The position numbers and the translations under genes were made by a program. Source: Bugulina stolonifera (lineage: Eukaryota > Bryozoa > Gymnolaemata > Cheilostomatida > Bugulidae). Taken from it: a stretch of DNA of 64,000 bases. How positions within the stretch are numbered: position 1 is the stretch's first letter; each line of letters begins with the position of its first letter. Shown one piece after another: positions 13,691 to 25,447 of the stretch. Location of the stretch: the NCBI GenBank assembly GCA_935421135.1, contig OW285190.1, positions 14,332,501-14,396,500 on the forward strand, in the 5' to 3' direction. Below the pieces are notes generated by a model. That model searched no databases. It saw only the letters and a program-made list of their open reading frames with translations, and was not told the origin of the DNA.

Positions 13691-14982
13691 CAGGACCGTA
13701 GCGACCTAAGAGATGTTGGTGGAGCCAAAATATCAGGCCAGGGGTCTAGGATCCGAGGTCGACCCAAGATAGGTCGGGTATAACAAAAGTTGCTTAAAAT
13801 CATGAGATTCATGTGAAAAATTAATTACAACTGTTTCTGAGAGGTCGGCCCTCTTTACATGGGTATAAAAAGGGAACAATTGCTCAGTAATGCATACATA
13901 CAACAAGTGTATAAGAGCTTAGTAATTACATGTATAATTAAATGGTCAAAACACGCATAACAATACTGGTATGAGTTAAAATGTAGGTAAGTACAAAAGG
14001 ACTAGGACATAGATGAGTAGAACAATGACAACTTAAAGCATTAAGGAAACTATTTCACATGTGTATATTCACAATTTAGAGGTATTGAGCTTCAATTTGA
14101 GCTATTGGTTGTCTTCGTGGGCCTAGTATATTTAGAGATATAGCCCCCAGAAATCTACCCTGTAGACAAACCCTCGTACAAACTTAGCTAGATGAGAAAC
14201 CATTGTGGTGACCTTTGGCCTGTGATGTTGGTACCAGGTCGCCGCACCACTGTTATAGTAGTAACTATATAGTAACCTTCACTAATAAATATATTTTAAT
14301 CTATGGTAAAATATCCAATAATATTTCAGCAATTTATAGCCTGGAGTACGTTCTAGTCACTGCCAAATTATTTATGGGAAGCTACCCACAGGTTCCGAGC
14401 AAATAGTAAAAATGATTGCGACACAGTGTATGCTGTTGAACAGTGTGCAGCGATGTTTTCATTGGCGTGCATTGCATGGAAAACATCCAAGCATGTGTTC
14501 CTAATTACAAAACCAGTTGTGGTTCTTAGATATGCTGACACTTTTATTGTAATTGACTTATTCACTTTTGGATCAAATGCTATTATTAGTGATTAATCAC
14601 TTTATCATAAATGTAATGTAAACAAATAGCTATAGCGATTCAGTAAATGTTTGGCTTTATTTCCGCGTGGCACCTACGTCATAGCCTACAACTGCAAGCG
14701 TTTTTGGAGATAGTCCAGTTTGACAACTCATATTTCTTGAACCCCTGGGTCTAGGAAGTCAAACAAATACTCGAATGGAAGCTCAATACCTGTAGATTTT
14801 GAATATCAACATCAAAACGTGATTTCCTTAATGCTTTGAGGTGCGATAATGTCCATCAGGCAAGCTGAGGCCGTGTAAGCTAATGTCCTGACCATTACAA
14901 TATTAAATTGGCTAGATTTTGACTGCAATGCTAGAAGTTGGGACGGCCAGGCCGCACGGCCGTATAGGGCACCACGGCCCTG
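13691..14982 (-). mobile_element. hAT-type non-autonomous element, family A copy 1
   Basis: Bounded by CAGGACCGTAGCG (left) and CCACGGCCCTG (right), with a perfect 8-bp target duplication ATTATTTT at 13683-13690 and 14983-14990. The 8-bp duplication and CAGG...CCTG termini are hallmarks of hAT transposons. Both ends match the element at 53553-54388 in opposite orientation: the sub-terminal blocks GCCCTATACGGCCGTGCGG and GATGTTGGTGGAGCC recur there. The interior differs between the copies, and no transposase frame is visible. Confidence 0.88.
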
Positions 14983-16537
14983 ATTATTTTAATAGGTAAT
15001 AATCAATGTAATAAAAGTATTTACTTTAACTTTAGTTAGTTTTAGAATTCCCTATTAGATTCTTGAATTGCATTATTAAATTATTCAGCAATATAATAAG
15101 TATCCCTACTATTTCCAATTCCTTCCCCTTGCTGTATAATTGTCATCCTGAAGTCCAGTCTTGAAAAAAACACTCAATTTTTGTAGATGAACATTGAAAT
15201 ACTTGCTCTAGATAGTCTAAAACAAAGTTTGAATATTGCTAAAGCAACAGTAAAAATATGAAAATATCATAATTGTGAATGATAGAATACAGGTTATAGT
15301 AGGTACAGGCCAAATTTTATTCAATTAAAAATTCCTTGCATTGTTGTGACAACACTACTCCCTTATTTAAAATTCTAATTTGAAGTAGATTAGAAATTTT
15401 AAAGTACAGGAAATTTAGTATATTTAGTGCCAGGCTTTGAATGATTTTTAGCAAATTTTGTTATACCGAGTAGCTGATGATTATCACCACCTATCATTGC
15501 TGAATATGGTAGGAAAGTCCTCCTAGATTACATGTATATTTTTATGCAATCAATGCAAGCCGTCCCATAGGCTAAACTGGATATTTTATGAAGCCTAGAA
15601 ATATTTGGCTAGAGTCAAAAGCTCTTGAAAATAACATATTGGTTTAAATAATAACTTGCCTCAGTAACAGTTTAATATTAGGCTTAAATTTTATTTTTAA
15701 TAGCTAACATTCCTGCTGACCATCAAAAAGATTGTTTTTTATATTAAGCTATTAGATTGTTCTAATTAATGATAGTTGAACGTGACATTAGTACAGGTAC
15801 CTAGTTTGGGTTTGTCTGCATAGGTGTAGTAATTTAAAATACGAGTGTAGTAGCTAAAATATTTTAATAGCTAAATAATGATTTCCACTGAGGCTTATTA
15901 TTATGGTAATTAAACCGTTTTTCTCTTAACCAAATCTTTGGAGGTATATTTATTAGACCTTCCAGATTTGGATGACTTGGTCTCTAATTAACATCCTTGC
16001 ACAACATCTGGATATTACAAAAGATGAAAAATATGGGAATACGGTAAAATAGAGCAATCACATACTAATGCAGTTATATTAAAAGAAAATTCTCATAAAA
16101 TTACTCGCTGTTGAATGTAATCATACTTGTACATAAAAATGAAATTGTTGACTAAAATTAAACATAATATCATTGAAACAATTTGAGGTATGTGAATTTG
16201 AATGTCTATGTTCTCAGTACAATACAATGATATTTGTATGTATATGTAGGCCTACACCCTTCATTTGTCTGCTAGCGTTCGCCCATCATCAACTTGATTT
16301 CTATCTGAGGAGTTGTTTGCATAACTTTTTTGGGAGCAACAGCTAACATATTTGTATATTATGAACCATCATTGATGAATAGTCGTTTTAGGGTTACGGT
16401 TTCAACAGGTGACTGGTCATTATTGGTGATTATTGATATGTCTGAAGTTATATTCCTTCAACGGAAACAGTGGCGTGTGCATGTCATTATCTCAGTCCAA
16501 CTTTGCAGTCATTTATATTGATCTGTATTCAAATTAG
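14983..16537. other. Intergenic DNA
   Basis: AT-rich. Nothing with convincing coding or repeat structure apart from short open frames such as 16330-16521 plus, which I regard as chance. Confidence 0.35.
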
Positions 16538-16702
16538 GTCCTCACTGCGCTGAAAAATGATTTCCTTACTCATATTATCACCACTGTTTGCCACAATCCA
16601 AGTTTTAAAATTAATATTAAAAAGTATTTAAGCACCTCCTCTACATTAGATAGTAATACACCAGCTCGTGTGTTTGACGAGTGGTTATCGCATGCTTTAG
16701 GG
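16538..16702 (+). pseudogene. Possible terminal exon or gene fragment cut by a hAT insertion
   Basis: After a usable acceptor (ttcaaattag) a 55-codon open stretch has protein-like composition: VLTALKNDFLTH..., TPARVFDEWLSHALG. The frame stays open right up to the target duplication CTTTAGGG, and the first three bases of the inserted element (TAG) close it. Without the insertion the frame would run three more codons (ATC CTG CTT) to a TGA. Further protein-like pieces in other frames follow beyond 18301 (DPALIEGK, CFGETVEKN), which argues for decay. I do not recognise the family and found no upstream exons, so a gene relic is as likely as a live exon. Confidence 0.3.
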
Positions 16703-18293
16703 TAGGCCTGCACCGGTGTTGCCTCCCCACTGATATTCGGTTTTTGGGGTGGTGGTAATCAAACACCGGTTGACACCGGTTCTCTTGTGCCTAGTCTCAT
16801 TCGGTGTCAACCGATGCCAAATTTGGATCGATATACCGAACCGCACCGGACCCCATTGATCCTGGTCTCAAGCGGTGTTAGACGGTGTCAACTTTGGTTC
16901 GATATACCGGATCGAACTGGTCCAGGAGCTAGTTCGCCTAATAGAGTTGTCCCATCATGACCGTTCAATACAAGGGAACAAAAATCCTCAACACTTTCTT
17001 GCAACATGAGTTCATGCCAATCATTGTTTATTTTATTTTCAGATATGGCTTCATTAAAACATAGTATATTATGTACATGTATATTATTTTATTTAAGTGG
17101 CTATTGGGCTAATGAAAGTAATCAGTGCTTACTCCTACTCCCAAGATTTTGTATTTGCCCATGTAGTCTAGTGAGTCCTAAGTTGCATTGGATCTTACTT
17201 CACCTATTTTATGTAATTTTAATAAATATATTAAATATAAAAACATGAGGCTGGACACACACCCAACTGACTACATATCATTTATTAGATTTATTACTGA
17301 TTGTGACCAAATTACAGAAGAAAAACAGCAAACATTGTTTCCACCACACTCGTACCATTGACACAAAAAGATAACAAATTTAAAATGACATGGGCTAACT
17401 TCATATCACAAGAGAAAGAAGAAACGCTAGCATGATGTAATGATAATGTAGGGAATCTTTCTTGCAAGCTTTCTTGATATATTGCTGATTTGGTATAATT
17501 CAGTGTGTCCACCGATTGAATCTAGCAGATTTGTCTTCAGATGGGATATTACGATGGCTCAGTCCGATGAATTCTACCTACAAAATATTGATTGAACATT
17601 AGTATTAGCTTATTTTAAATAAATAAAGAGCTGGTGCTTACCAAAAGCATAACTACACACCGATTTTAAATTAAAAAGCCATAATTAATAATGATTAACT
17701 ATTATAAGCATTGTAGCTATTCTTAGTTACAAGCGAATATAACCAAACTTAAACATTAGTAGTAGATTAATTATAATAGAAATAATTAATCCAATGGTAT
17801 GTTTAAATTTAATTATATTAATATTATTTATAATAATATAATCCATTATATTCGATCGTATACTACTGTTCTATTTCAGCACACTATTCATGAACAAAGC
17901 AATCATATGCAAACGATAGAATATAATCTACCAGAATCTGCTAAGTTACGTAATTATGAATCAATTTAGTATAATTTAATAATAATTACTACCTCCACAA
18001 CATTGATAATCAATCACAGCCACGATGGCAGTTAATGTTGAAACGGATTAGCGAAGGTATGCAACCTAGTTTGAAGTGAGGTAAACAAGAACACGTGATA
18101 TTAGACCGCATGAATATTGAATGACTACTGGCATAGCGGTCCGGTTCGATAACATCGAACTACACCGAACCATCGATATATTGTTTGGGCGCGGTGCCGG
18201 TGCGATTCGGTGCATAAAAAATTTGCCGATGTGTAACACCGAGGGTTCACACATCGTTTACATCGTTTGAAACCGAAACACCGTGCAGGCCTA
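16703..18293. mobile_element. hAT-type element with CACCGG-rich ends
   Basis: Starts TAGGCCTGCACCGGTGTT and ends with the near-complement AACACCGTGCAGGCCTA, flanked by a perfect 8-bp duplication CTTTAGGG at 16695-16702 and 18294-18301. The 8-bp duplication supports the hAT superfamily. The sub-terminal regions repeat short CGGTGTCAACCG-like and CGATATACCG words, typical of transposase-binding arrays. The 1.6-kb interior has only short open frames (17006-17248 plus, 17312-17512 minus) and no recognisable transposase, so it is probably non-autonomous. Confidence 0.85.
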
Positions 18294-18301
18294 CTTTAGG
18301 G

Positions 18302-21300
18302 ATCCTGCTTTGATAGAGGGGAAATAGCTTTAATGTTTTGGTGAAACTGTTGAAAAGAATATAATCGGAGAGGGTGGGATGCTAAATAACAAGGAAATGC
18401 ACATAATAACTTGTCATTGTTAGGATTTTATTAAACTTTTTTCTGTTCGAAGGTAGCTTACCAGTTTTGCAATAAATATCATAAACTGACACAATGATAT
18501 AAGCCAATTATTATGATTTGACAATTACAGGCGAATAATAAAAACCAATATTTTAGAATACAATGATAATAATGACTTAATAAAACCAAGATTATTGCAG
18601 ACGGTGGGGCTAAGCATTATTGCAGCATACAGGATAGACAACTCATGACCGTTCCAGAAAAGAAAGTCTTGTCTTGTTGGTTGAATGTAATGCACGTCTT
18701 TGGCCTTTGCAACACTATCTGTGTAATAGACCTACATGTACATGTGAGTTCGTCATCCTGTATTGTCAATATACGGGAATGCGATGACAGTGTATGTATA
18801 TGTAGTGATAGTATTACATTTGGAAGTGTAATATATGCTTGTAAATGGAAGTATATATTATAATCTTAAAAATTCTACCCGTCATTGTGCCTGTTTAAAT
18901 GCTTTACAATGAAAGTTAGTAGCTGAGTGCCCTTCATGATCAAATTAAATCAAAATGAGCCTTGTGATCTTGTCTAACTAAAACCGAACTTCAGAACTGG
19001 AATTGTACTCCTCTAAGGTGTTGTCTGACTACCAGCCCGTGGTAGATGGCTAGCCATACATGCTAGATGGCCAGGCATACGCCAATAGTCACTTACTGTG
19101 CATAAACGGAAGGCTACTAATTGTAGTATAAATACATATCTGCAGATAAAGAGCATTGTGACATCACCTAGTTGATTGGGAACCCCATAACAAGGTGTAA
19201 CCCAACTGAAACCTGAGTGATTGTAGCAAGGGTTTTGTATTAGTGTTATTAAGATGCACAAGATTCTGGATTCATTCACTAAAATAGGCCTAATATTAAA
19301 CATAATCAACAGTGTTATGGTGAAATTAATAACACATTTTATTGCAATAACTTATGGGACTTGTATGCTTGTGGTCTTGCATTGTAAATCATGGCCATGC
19401 ATAATTGATAACAGAAAAGTGCACACTGTAGAATTCATTACTTAGAATAAAGTTTAAAGTTTACAACTTGATTGTAGCAAAGAGGAGCTTGCTTACAGAT
19501 AAATATTGTTATGAAACACTACCTGTTATTTAAATTAGCCATTTGCTCCATTTTGGTAGTAATTATTTTTTTTATTCGCCTATGAAAGGAAGTGCTTTTC
19601 TCTTCGAAATGAATTTATTAAAAAGCTTCCTTTGGTGTCAAAATTTTTAGACTGCATATATACCAGTATTACCATACAGTAGTGTCTACATGAGTACACA
19701 CATGTAGTCAAAGTTATACTGTCTAAGGAGTTACTTTATGATAGAGGTAGTGCATGTATACTTGTTAATTGACTTGAAACTGGGTACCCAAGTTGTCCTT
19801 CTGGTGTAAATAATACAAAACTGCAAATGTACTAATTTCTAGTTATCCTAGTCCGAGATGTGCAAAGCAATGCTGGTTAGCAATGGTAGCAACACCGGCC
19901 TCTTACTTCTAGTTAAAATTTTGATGAGAAAATGAACTACGACTTCATACTAACAGCATCTCTACTGCCCAATCCAACTCGAGTCAAATTTATAAACTTG
20001 AGGGTGGCATCTTTAGCTACTTGATGCAGAACAAAATAATAATAGTCTTGACTATAAGCTACTTTTTAATTAATAATTTTGTATACAATATTTTTTGATA
20101 TTTTGTTATGTATGGTAAACAGTGCTGTAAACAGTACACAGGCTTGGGAGAGGTACGGAACATATCAATCATCCTACTTCCTAGGTATGAGTGTAGATTA
20201 AGATTTGAGGTAATTGTTTATTTACATTGAGAATGTTGGGCGTGTAGGCTTGTTTTCCAATAAACTGGTTTCTTGGAGACACGTGCTCATAATACCACCC
20301 TGTGTCTCTTGCATAATATGACTGGAATACAGTCTATGTTGTCAAGGTTACAGGTAACAACAATTATGGTGGTGTAACATACACAGCATAGTACTGGGTG
20401 TTGTTTTCCTCTTTCAACCCTGTAAACAGAAATACTAATATTATTGCGTTGCTTTACTCAAGTGTTAACGTGCTATGTACATTTAGTTGTATGAAAACGG
20501 TGCTTCATATCCACACAGCTCCTAGTCTTCGGAACCATAGGTCTGGTTGTTATATCAATGTGGGGCTGAGCTTGTTGCCAAGCATGAAGTGAAGTCCACA
20601 GATGTGTGGGGGTTGTAGATTCTTTTTAATGTATAATTTTGTTACCTCCCAAAATAACGTGTCTCTTTTTGTAGGAACATCTGATGACAGGCAAATGCAA
20701 ATTACTACTTTGATAGTAGATAGCCTCGAGCTTGCTGTTTTAATTAGATTGTGGTGTATTGTGGTATCCTCTCGTACTGTTCTACATGGTCAGTAGATCT
20801 AGGTCTAGTGGAAGGGCATGGACGCCTTTTTCGGTTTAAAATGCTAATTTCTTGTCATTCCGAAAGTGGAGTATTTAATAGAATCACGTTTCGTTACACT
20901 AGTATATTCTGTTTACATTACTATTCATGTGTTATATGTTACATACTTGTGGGCAATAAGCGCATTCCATGCCCCACCCTCAGGCTTTTAGCAATATTAT
21001 TCCAGATTGTATTGGTTCGCATCGGTTCCACTCTAACCAGGTATATTTTGTGATCGTCCATGCTTGGTAAAAATGAGCTTGGCTTAGGCTGTACTATAAC
21101 AATTATATATGTGCAATGTACTGCAGATTTTATTAGTTTACGAAAAGGAAATGTGCAAAAATTATAAACAGTGAATTTTATAAAATTTATTTCCAATGCG
21201 AAGCGTCACGTTCATCACCACATCCTTTGGCTTGTATAACCGCGTAGTTTACTCGGCAGTAGTTTGACCGGAGTCATTCGGATTGGATTGCTACAATTCG

Positions 21301-23701
21301 TACGCTACTAAGAGAATCTAGATGATGTTGTAATCTCCACAATTTATCAGAAAATCTTTAACCATGCCTATGGAATCCTCCCCTTGTCTTCTCAGTTCAG
21401 GGTACTAACTACCAATTATGTTTTATGAAGAAATACTTAAAAATTCGCTGATCATATTGAGCAAATGAACAAAAATAAGAAAGGCATTTTGAGTGTCTTA
21501 CTTGGTAAATAACTAAGAGCAGGTGGAAGGGTGGTACTGCGTTAAAATATTTGGCACAATTTGGTGCTGACATAGAAGTCTGACTGTGCAAGTATGTGTC
21601 AGGACCTACAGCATGTGTCAGGACCTATATGTAAATCATGCTTATGGTATTGAACAGGCCCTGCCGGGGCTCTACAAATCTGGGTCAATGACTTCGTTCT
21701 TCTGTCCAGCTCATTATTGATAACTTATAGTCTACATACATAAACGTCTATCACATATTATAACATTAGTATTGTTTTTGGAAATTCATTAAAATGCTGA
21801 ATATAAATCAGCTACTTCTTTTTGGTATTTTAATAAAATTTAAATTTCATGTTAATGTGCTAGTTGCTTCTACTCTAAAATTTCAAGGTCTCCAAATTTC
21901 AATTTAAATTAGTATTCAGAAGTTGTTCACATAACAGAAATAGCGAGCTGTTACTGCGTTAATTTTTCTTATTAGTGTAATAATGTGAAATTTTAGCTCT
22001 TCCAGCTAGTTTTTTGCTATTGAAATGTAAATTACATTTTTAGTGGTTTGTAATCAATGCTATTAGAGCAAGGCACACTTTAATAATTATATAAATTAAT
22101 GAGATTTTAAAAGGGAATAGGCCTGCAACTGTCCCGTGTCTGAGTGCAGTAGTGCTGTTACCACACCCAGCAGAACATAAAAACTTACCACCCACATTTT
22201 TCTTTTCCTCTGCTATGGAAGCAAGTTGTGATTCATGTTATCAGTTCCTTAACAATACCATTAAAAAGAATTAAACACATTGCCGTGACAACAGTTCTCA
22301 GGGAAAACCCTTATTAGATGTTCATGATATTGTTAGAGAACAAGTAATATTGGTAAATAATGATTTTATGTTGAGAAAAAGAGGAAATAATTGGCATATG
22401 GCTACTTGTATCAGTCAGTCACGGACATGCTGGTTGACGGATCATGTGTGACATAATTAGCATTAATTGGGCGTTGCCATCGCACTGTTGCATCTCAACT
22501 TAGGCTTGATCTATGCTAATCACTTGTTTTCTTGAAATTATGCAAGCAGAATATAAATTGTCAATTTCCAGTTTGTGTTCTGCCAAATATACAATCACTG
22601 GGACATTTTAGGTGCTCCCTCTGCACTAAGAGAATCAATACAAAGATAAACGGCATGCTGTTCCAATCCTAATGGGCTTTAGAGAGTTCAATATCATGGC
22701 GGAATAATGACTAATGAAAAGATTTTAAAATGTTTAGGTATCGTCATTGCATCACTCTAACCAATCATGCTGACTTATTGACTGCCCAATTGGATGCAGC
22801 AATGCATAGCATAACATAGTATTAGAGCTTCGTGGTTGGGACAATTGGAGGGAGGTAAAAATCGAAAGGAATTATAACGATAAAATAGAACTGGAATTTT
22901 TATGAATGGCCCTGACATTGTCAAATTCTTATAAATTTCCACCAACGGATCGATCTATTATCTTTTTTACTTACCGGCGGCCAATCATGTTTTAGATGTA
23001 GAATCAGCGTTATGCAGTTACTATGGCATCAAATTATGGAGCTAGGATCTGAATCCTATAAAATTTAGTCTTTGCATTTTTAAAGCGCTTGGAATTAGGT
23101 GGTGATGTCGCATATGTGAACCGGTGTCACCTGATGGTACAGTTGACAAAATGGAATATTTGGCCTCATTTTCAGCAAAGCAAAAGACGGTAAATTTATG
23201 CGGCTGCTGTGTGGGAGAATAACTGCCGAACTGTGCTGAATGGTGATCTGGCAAATAATGGAACTGTGCCAAATGTTATTAACACAAAATGTATCCACTA
23301 TAATGCAATGTCAGAAAATTTATATATGAGTTCATTATGCATTATATAATCTTTTTTTAGATAGCTTACATAATAAGGATTTCTAAACTAAACCCAACCC
23401 TCCATTTGATGTTACATGGCAATAGTATTAATGTTGGCATGTGATTCAGGATAGCGAGGCACTTCTGGTAATAATTTATTTTTAATGAGCTCGAGCTATA
23501 CTACGCATCAGTATAGTAAATACGGACATGAGTATATGTTTGTGTTGTACAGGCCACACTGATGGTACATTTCCACGAGCACCTAAGCTACATCTCAATG
23601 AGGACATATTCTGCATAATATTAAACCAATGAATAACTTTTGCATTTTGTGTAGGTAATTAAGCTTTTGCATCTTTGTATATCTTGACAATAGATAACAA
23701 T
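18302..23701. other. Gene-poor intergenic region
   Basis: About 5.4 kb with many short frames on both strands but no splice-supported exon that I can defend. Small items: a coding-like scrap near 18330-18420, and an imperfect tandem duplication of an ATGTGTCAGGACCTA unit near 21595-21632. Otherwise I see nothing. Confidence 0.4.
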
Positions 23702-24087
23702 ATGATGAGTAGACAGGAAGGTTGGGATGGGAAGGCTTCATATAGCCGTGTACAGAGCATTGAGCAGTCAGTTTATTCTTTGGAAGCAAAGAGAAACCAT
23801 CTTCTGCAAAAGATCTTACGCAGTCTACCAGAAGTGATTGAATCTCTGCTGCTGCTGAGTTTATACAGACGACAAAGCAACCTCTTAGTTGCTGGTACGT
23901 AACAACTATTTTAGAAATTATATATATAATGATACCTTTTACAGCTCAAGAAGAAAAAGTTCATGGTTATGATAGATTTTATTGTAGAACGCTGTGGCAG
24001 TGTATTTTGTATATTATTGGTTACACAAATATTATTGCTGTAGATAATCTCTTGATTGTCTCTGTCCCTGCTCACTGGAATCTGTAA
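23702..24087 (+). CDS. Possible small two-exon gene of unknown function
   Basis: Exon 1 (23702-23894) begins ATGATGAGTAGACAGG and ends at a gtacgt donor in phase 1. Exon 2 (24044-24087) follows attgctgtag and reaches TAA. Together they encode 78 residues. The middle is helix-like and rich in Leu, Arg and Glu (SIEQSVYSLEAKRNH, LPEVIESLLLLSLYRR), and the end reads SVPAHWNL. An AATAAA at about 24127 could serve as poly(A) signal. I do not recognise the family. Exon 1 also ends in the right phase to splice to the exon at 26389 of the anion exchanger, so it could instead be a distant alternative first exon of that gene. Confidence 0.35.
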
Positions 24088-24408
24088 GATTATACATCAT
24101 CAGTGAATACAATTTATTCATTTTGAATAAAAGTTTATTTGCAGTGCAGTGATCAGCTATAGGTTTTAAAAACGGCGGTTTTGTAACCTCAAATTCCAAT
24201 GTCGAATTAGTTGCTAAACATTCAAGTCGAGATTTGCCTGCCATTTAAAAACAGCTCTCTTATCTGAAAACTTTTGAATCTTTGTGCATGAAGAGAAAAT
24301 GAACATTAGCACTTATGGATGAAAAAATTCAAAAGATTTCTTATTGAAACTAGATAAAAATACAATTTTTTAAATATCGGCATGGCTGCGTCTCCTACCT
24401 GTTTGTGT

Positions 24409-24690
24409 TTAGACTGGTGGCACTATCCTCGTCACCACTTTGGTGGTAGCAGTCTCCACTCCTTTGTAGGCGAATAGAACTCCATCGGGACGGACATTGA
24501 CATCACATTTCTTAGGGTCAACTGTAGCCTGCATTAGAAGATTTTTACGGGAAAAGTACACTCTCCTCGGCGGCTCTTGTCTTTCTCTCGCCCTTCTTTC
24601 CACTATCCAGAATATTATACCGAGCACAATTATAACTATACCCACCGCAATTACAGGAATCAGGATAGATGATATGCATAGTGAACCCAT
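24409..24690 (-). CDS. Single-pass membrane segment plus cytoplasmic tail (last exon or small ORF)
   Basis: Minus-strand frame of 93 codons: a short N-terminus, a very hydrophobic helix (ISSILIPVIAVGIVIIVLG), a WIVERRARER stop-transfer patch, and a basic/polar tail ending KVVTRIVPPV and a stop. The topology matches the end of a type I receptor-like protein. The frame is closed just upstream by a TAA, so either translation starts at the ATG at 24690 or this is the last exon of a longer gene entered at an AG a few bases upstream. The adjacent 163-bp repeats also read as protein-like on this strand. No homologue recognised. Confidence 0.5.
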   Translation of the reverse strand: MGSLCISSILIPVIAVGIVIIVLGIIFWIVERRARERQEPPRRVYFSRKNLLMQATVDPKKCDVNVRPDGVLFAYKGVETATTKVVTRIVPPV

Positions 24691-25154
24691 ACTTGTTGTA
24701 GTAGTTTAGTAACAGTGTCCAACTGTAAATGAAATCTAAATTCAAGTCCTTCTGATTTAAATGTATGTACTACAGGTGTTGCTTTGTGTTGTGTTATGTA
24801 ATAGTTGTAGTCTATAGTGATTACGTCTGCATGCATATGCATAGTGAACCCATACTTGTTGTAGTAGTTTAGTAACAGTGTCCAACTGTAAATGAAATCT
24901 AAATTCAAGTCCTTCTGATTTAAATGTATGTACTACAGGTGTTGCTTTGTGTTGTGTTATGTAATAGTTGTAGTCTATAGTGATTACGTCTGCATGCATA
25001 TGCATAGTGAACCCATACTTGTTGTAGTAGTTTAGTAACAGTGTCCAACTGTAAATAAAATCTAAATTCAAGTCCTTCTGATTTAAATGTATGTACTACA
25101 GGTGTTGCTTTGTGTTGTGTTATGTAATAGTTGTAGTCTATAGTGATTACGTCT
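24674..25154. repeat. 163-bp tandem repeat, about 2.9 near-identical copies
   Basis: The motif AGTGAACCCATACTTGTTG recurs at 24680, 24843 and 25006, giving a period of 163 bp. The copies differ by only a few bases, so the duplication is recent. On the minus strand one frame of each unit reads as an amphipathic protein segment (VITIDYNYYITQ..., GLEFRFHLQLDTVTKLLQQ). The period is not a multiple of three, so the frame does not simply continue from unit to unit. Confidence 0.9.
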
Positions 25155-25339
25155 CAATGTGTACAAGCCATGATAGCAATTATTTTTAGTGCCACCTTTG
25201 TTGTTTTTGTTCCAAATTTGGAATTCCAAATAGTATCATCAATGACTGAACTAAATACTGTATTATGTGTTAAGAATATGCAGGGATAAATCTATTGCTT
25301 GCTACTGCCTTGACACCTACTAATTATAATAACATACAT

Positions 25340-25423
25340 GGCAAGTTTACCTAGCCTCAGTATTGTTATCATTTCTCAGACTAGCTGTGGCCTCCACTGT
25401 GTGCTGCACCCAACTGTTAATAG
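25340..25423 (-). CDS. Possible minus-strand exon upstream of the membrane ORF
   Basis: On the minus strand, ctattaacag is followed by a short open segment (WVQHTVEATASLRN...NTEAR) and a gtaaac donor. It could be an upstream exon of the membrane protein at 24409-24690. The joins across the 163-bp repeat units do not keep one frame, so I could not build a complete model. Confidence 0.22.
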
Positions 25424-25447
25424 TACACTGTATTGTCTTGTTTGTAG

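Noticed and set aside
20751..21196. Overlapping 100- and 85-codon frames on opposite strands
   Set aside because: No homology, no splice support, and each is the shadow of the other.
23042..23298. Overlapping minus-strand frames and plus-strand protein-like words near 23.1 kb
   Set aside because: Several frames look weakly coding at once and none has matched splice sites or homology, so no single gene can be chosen.
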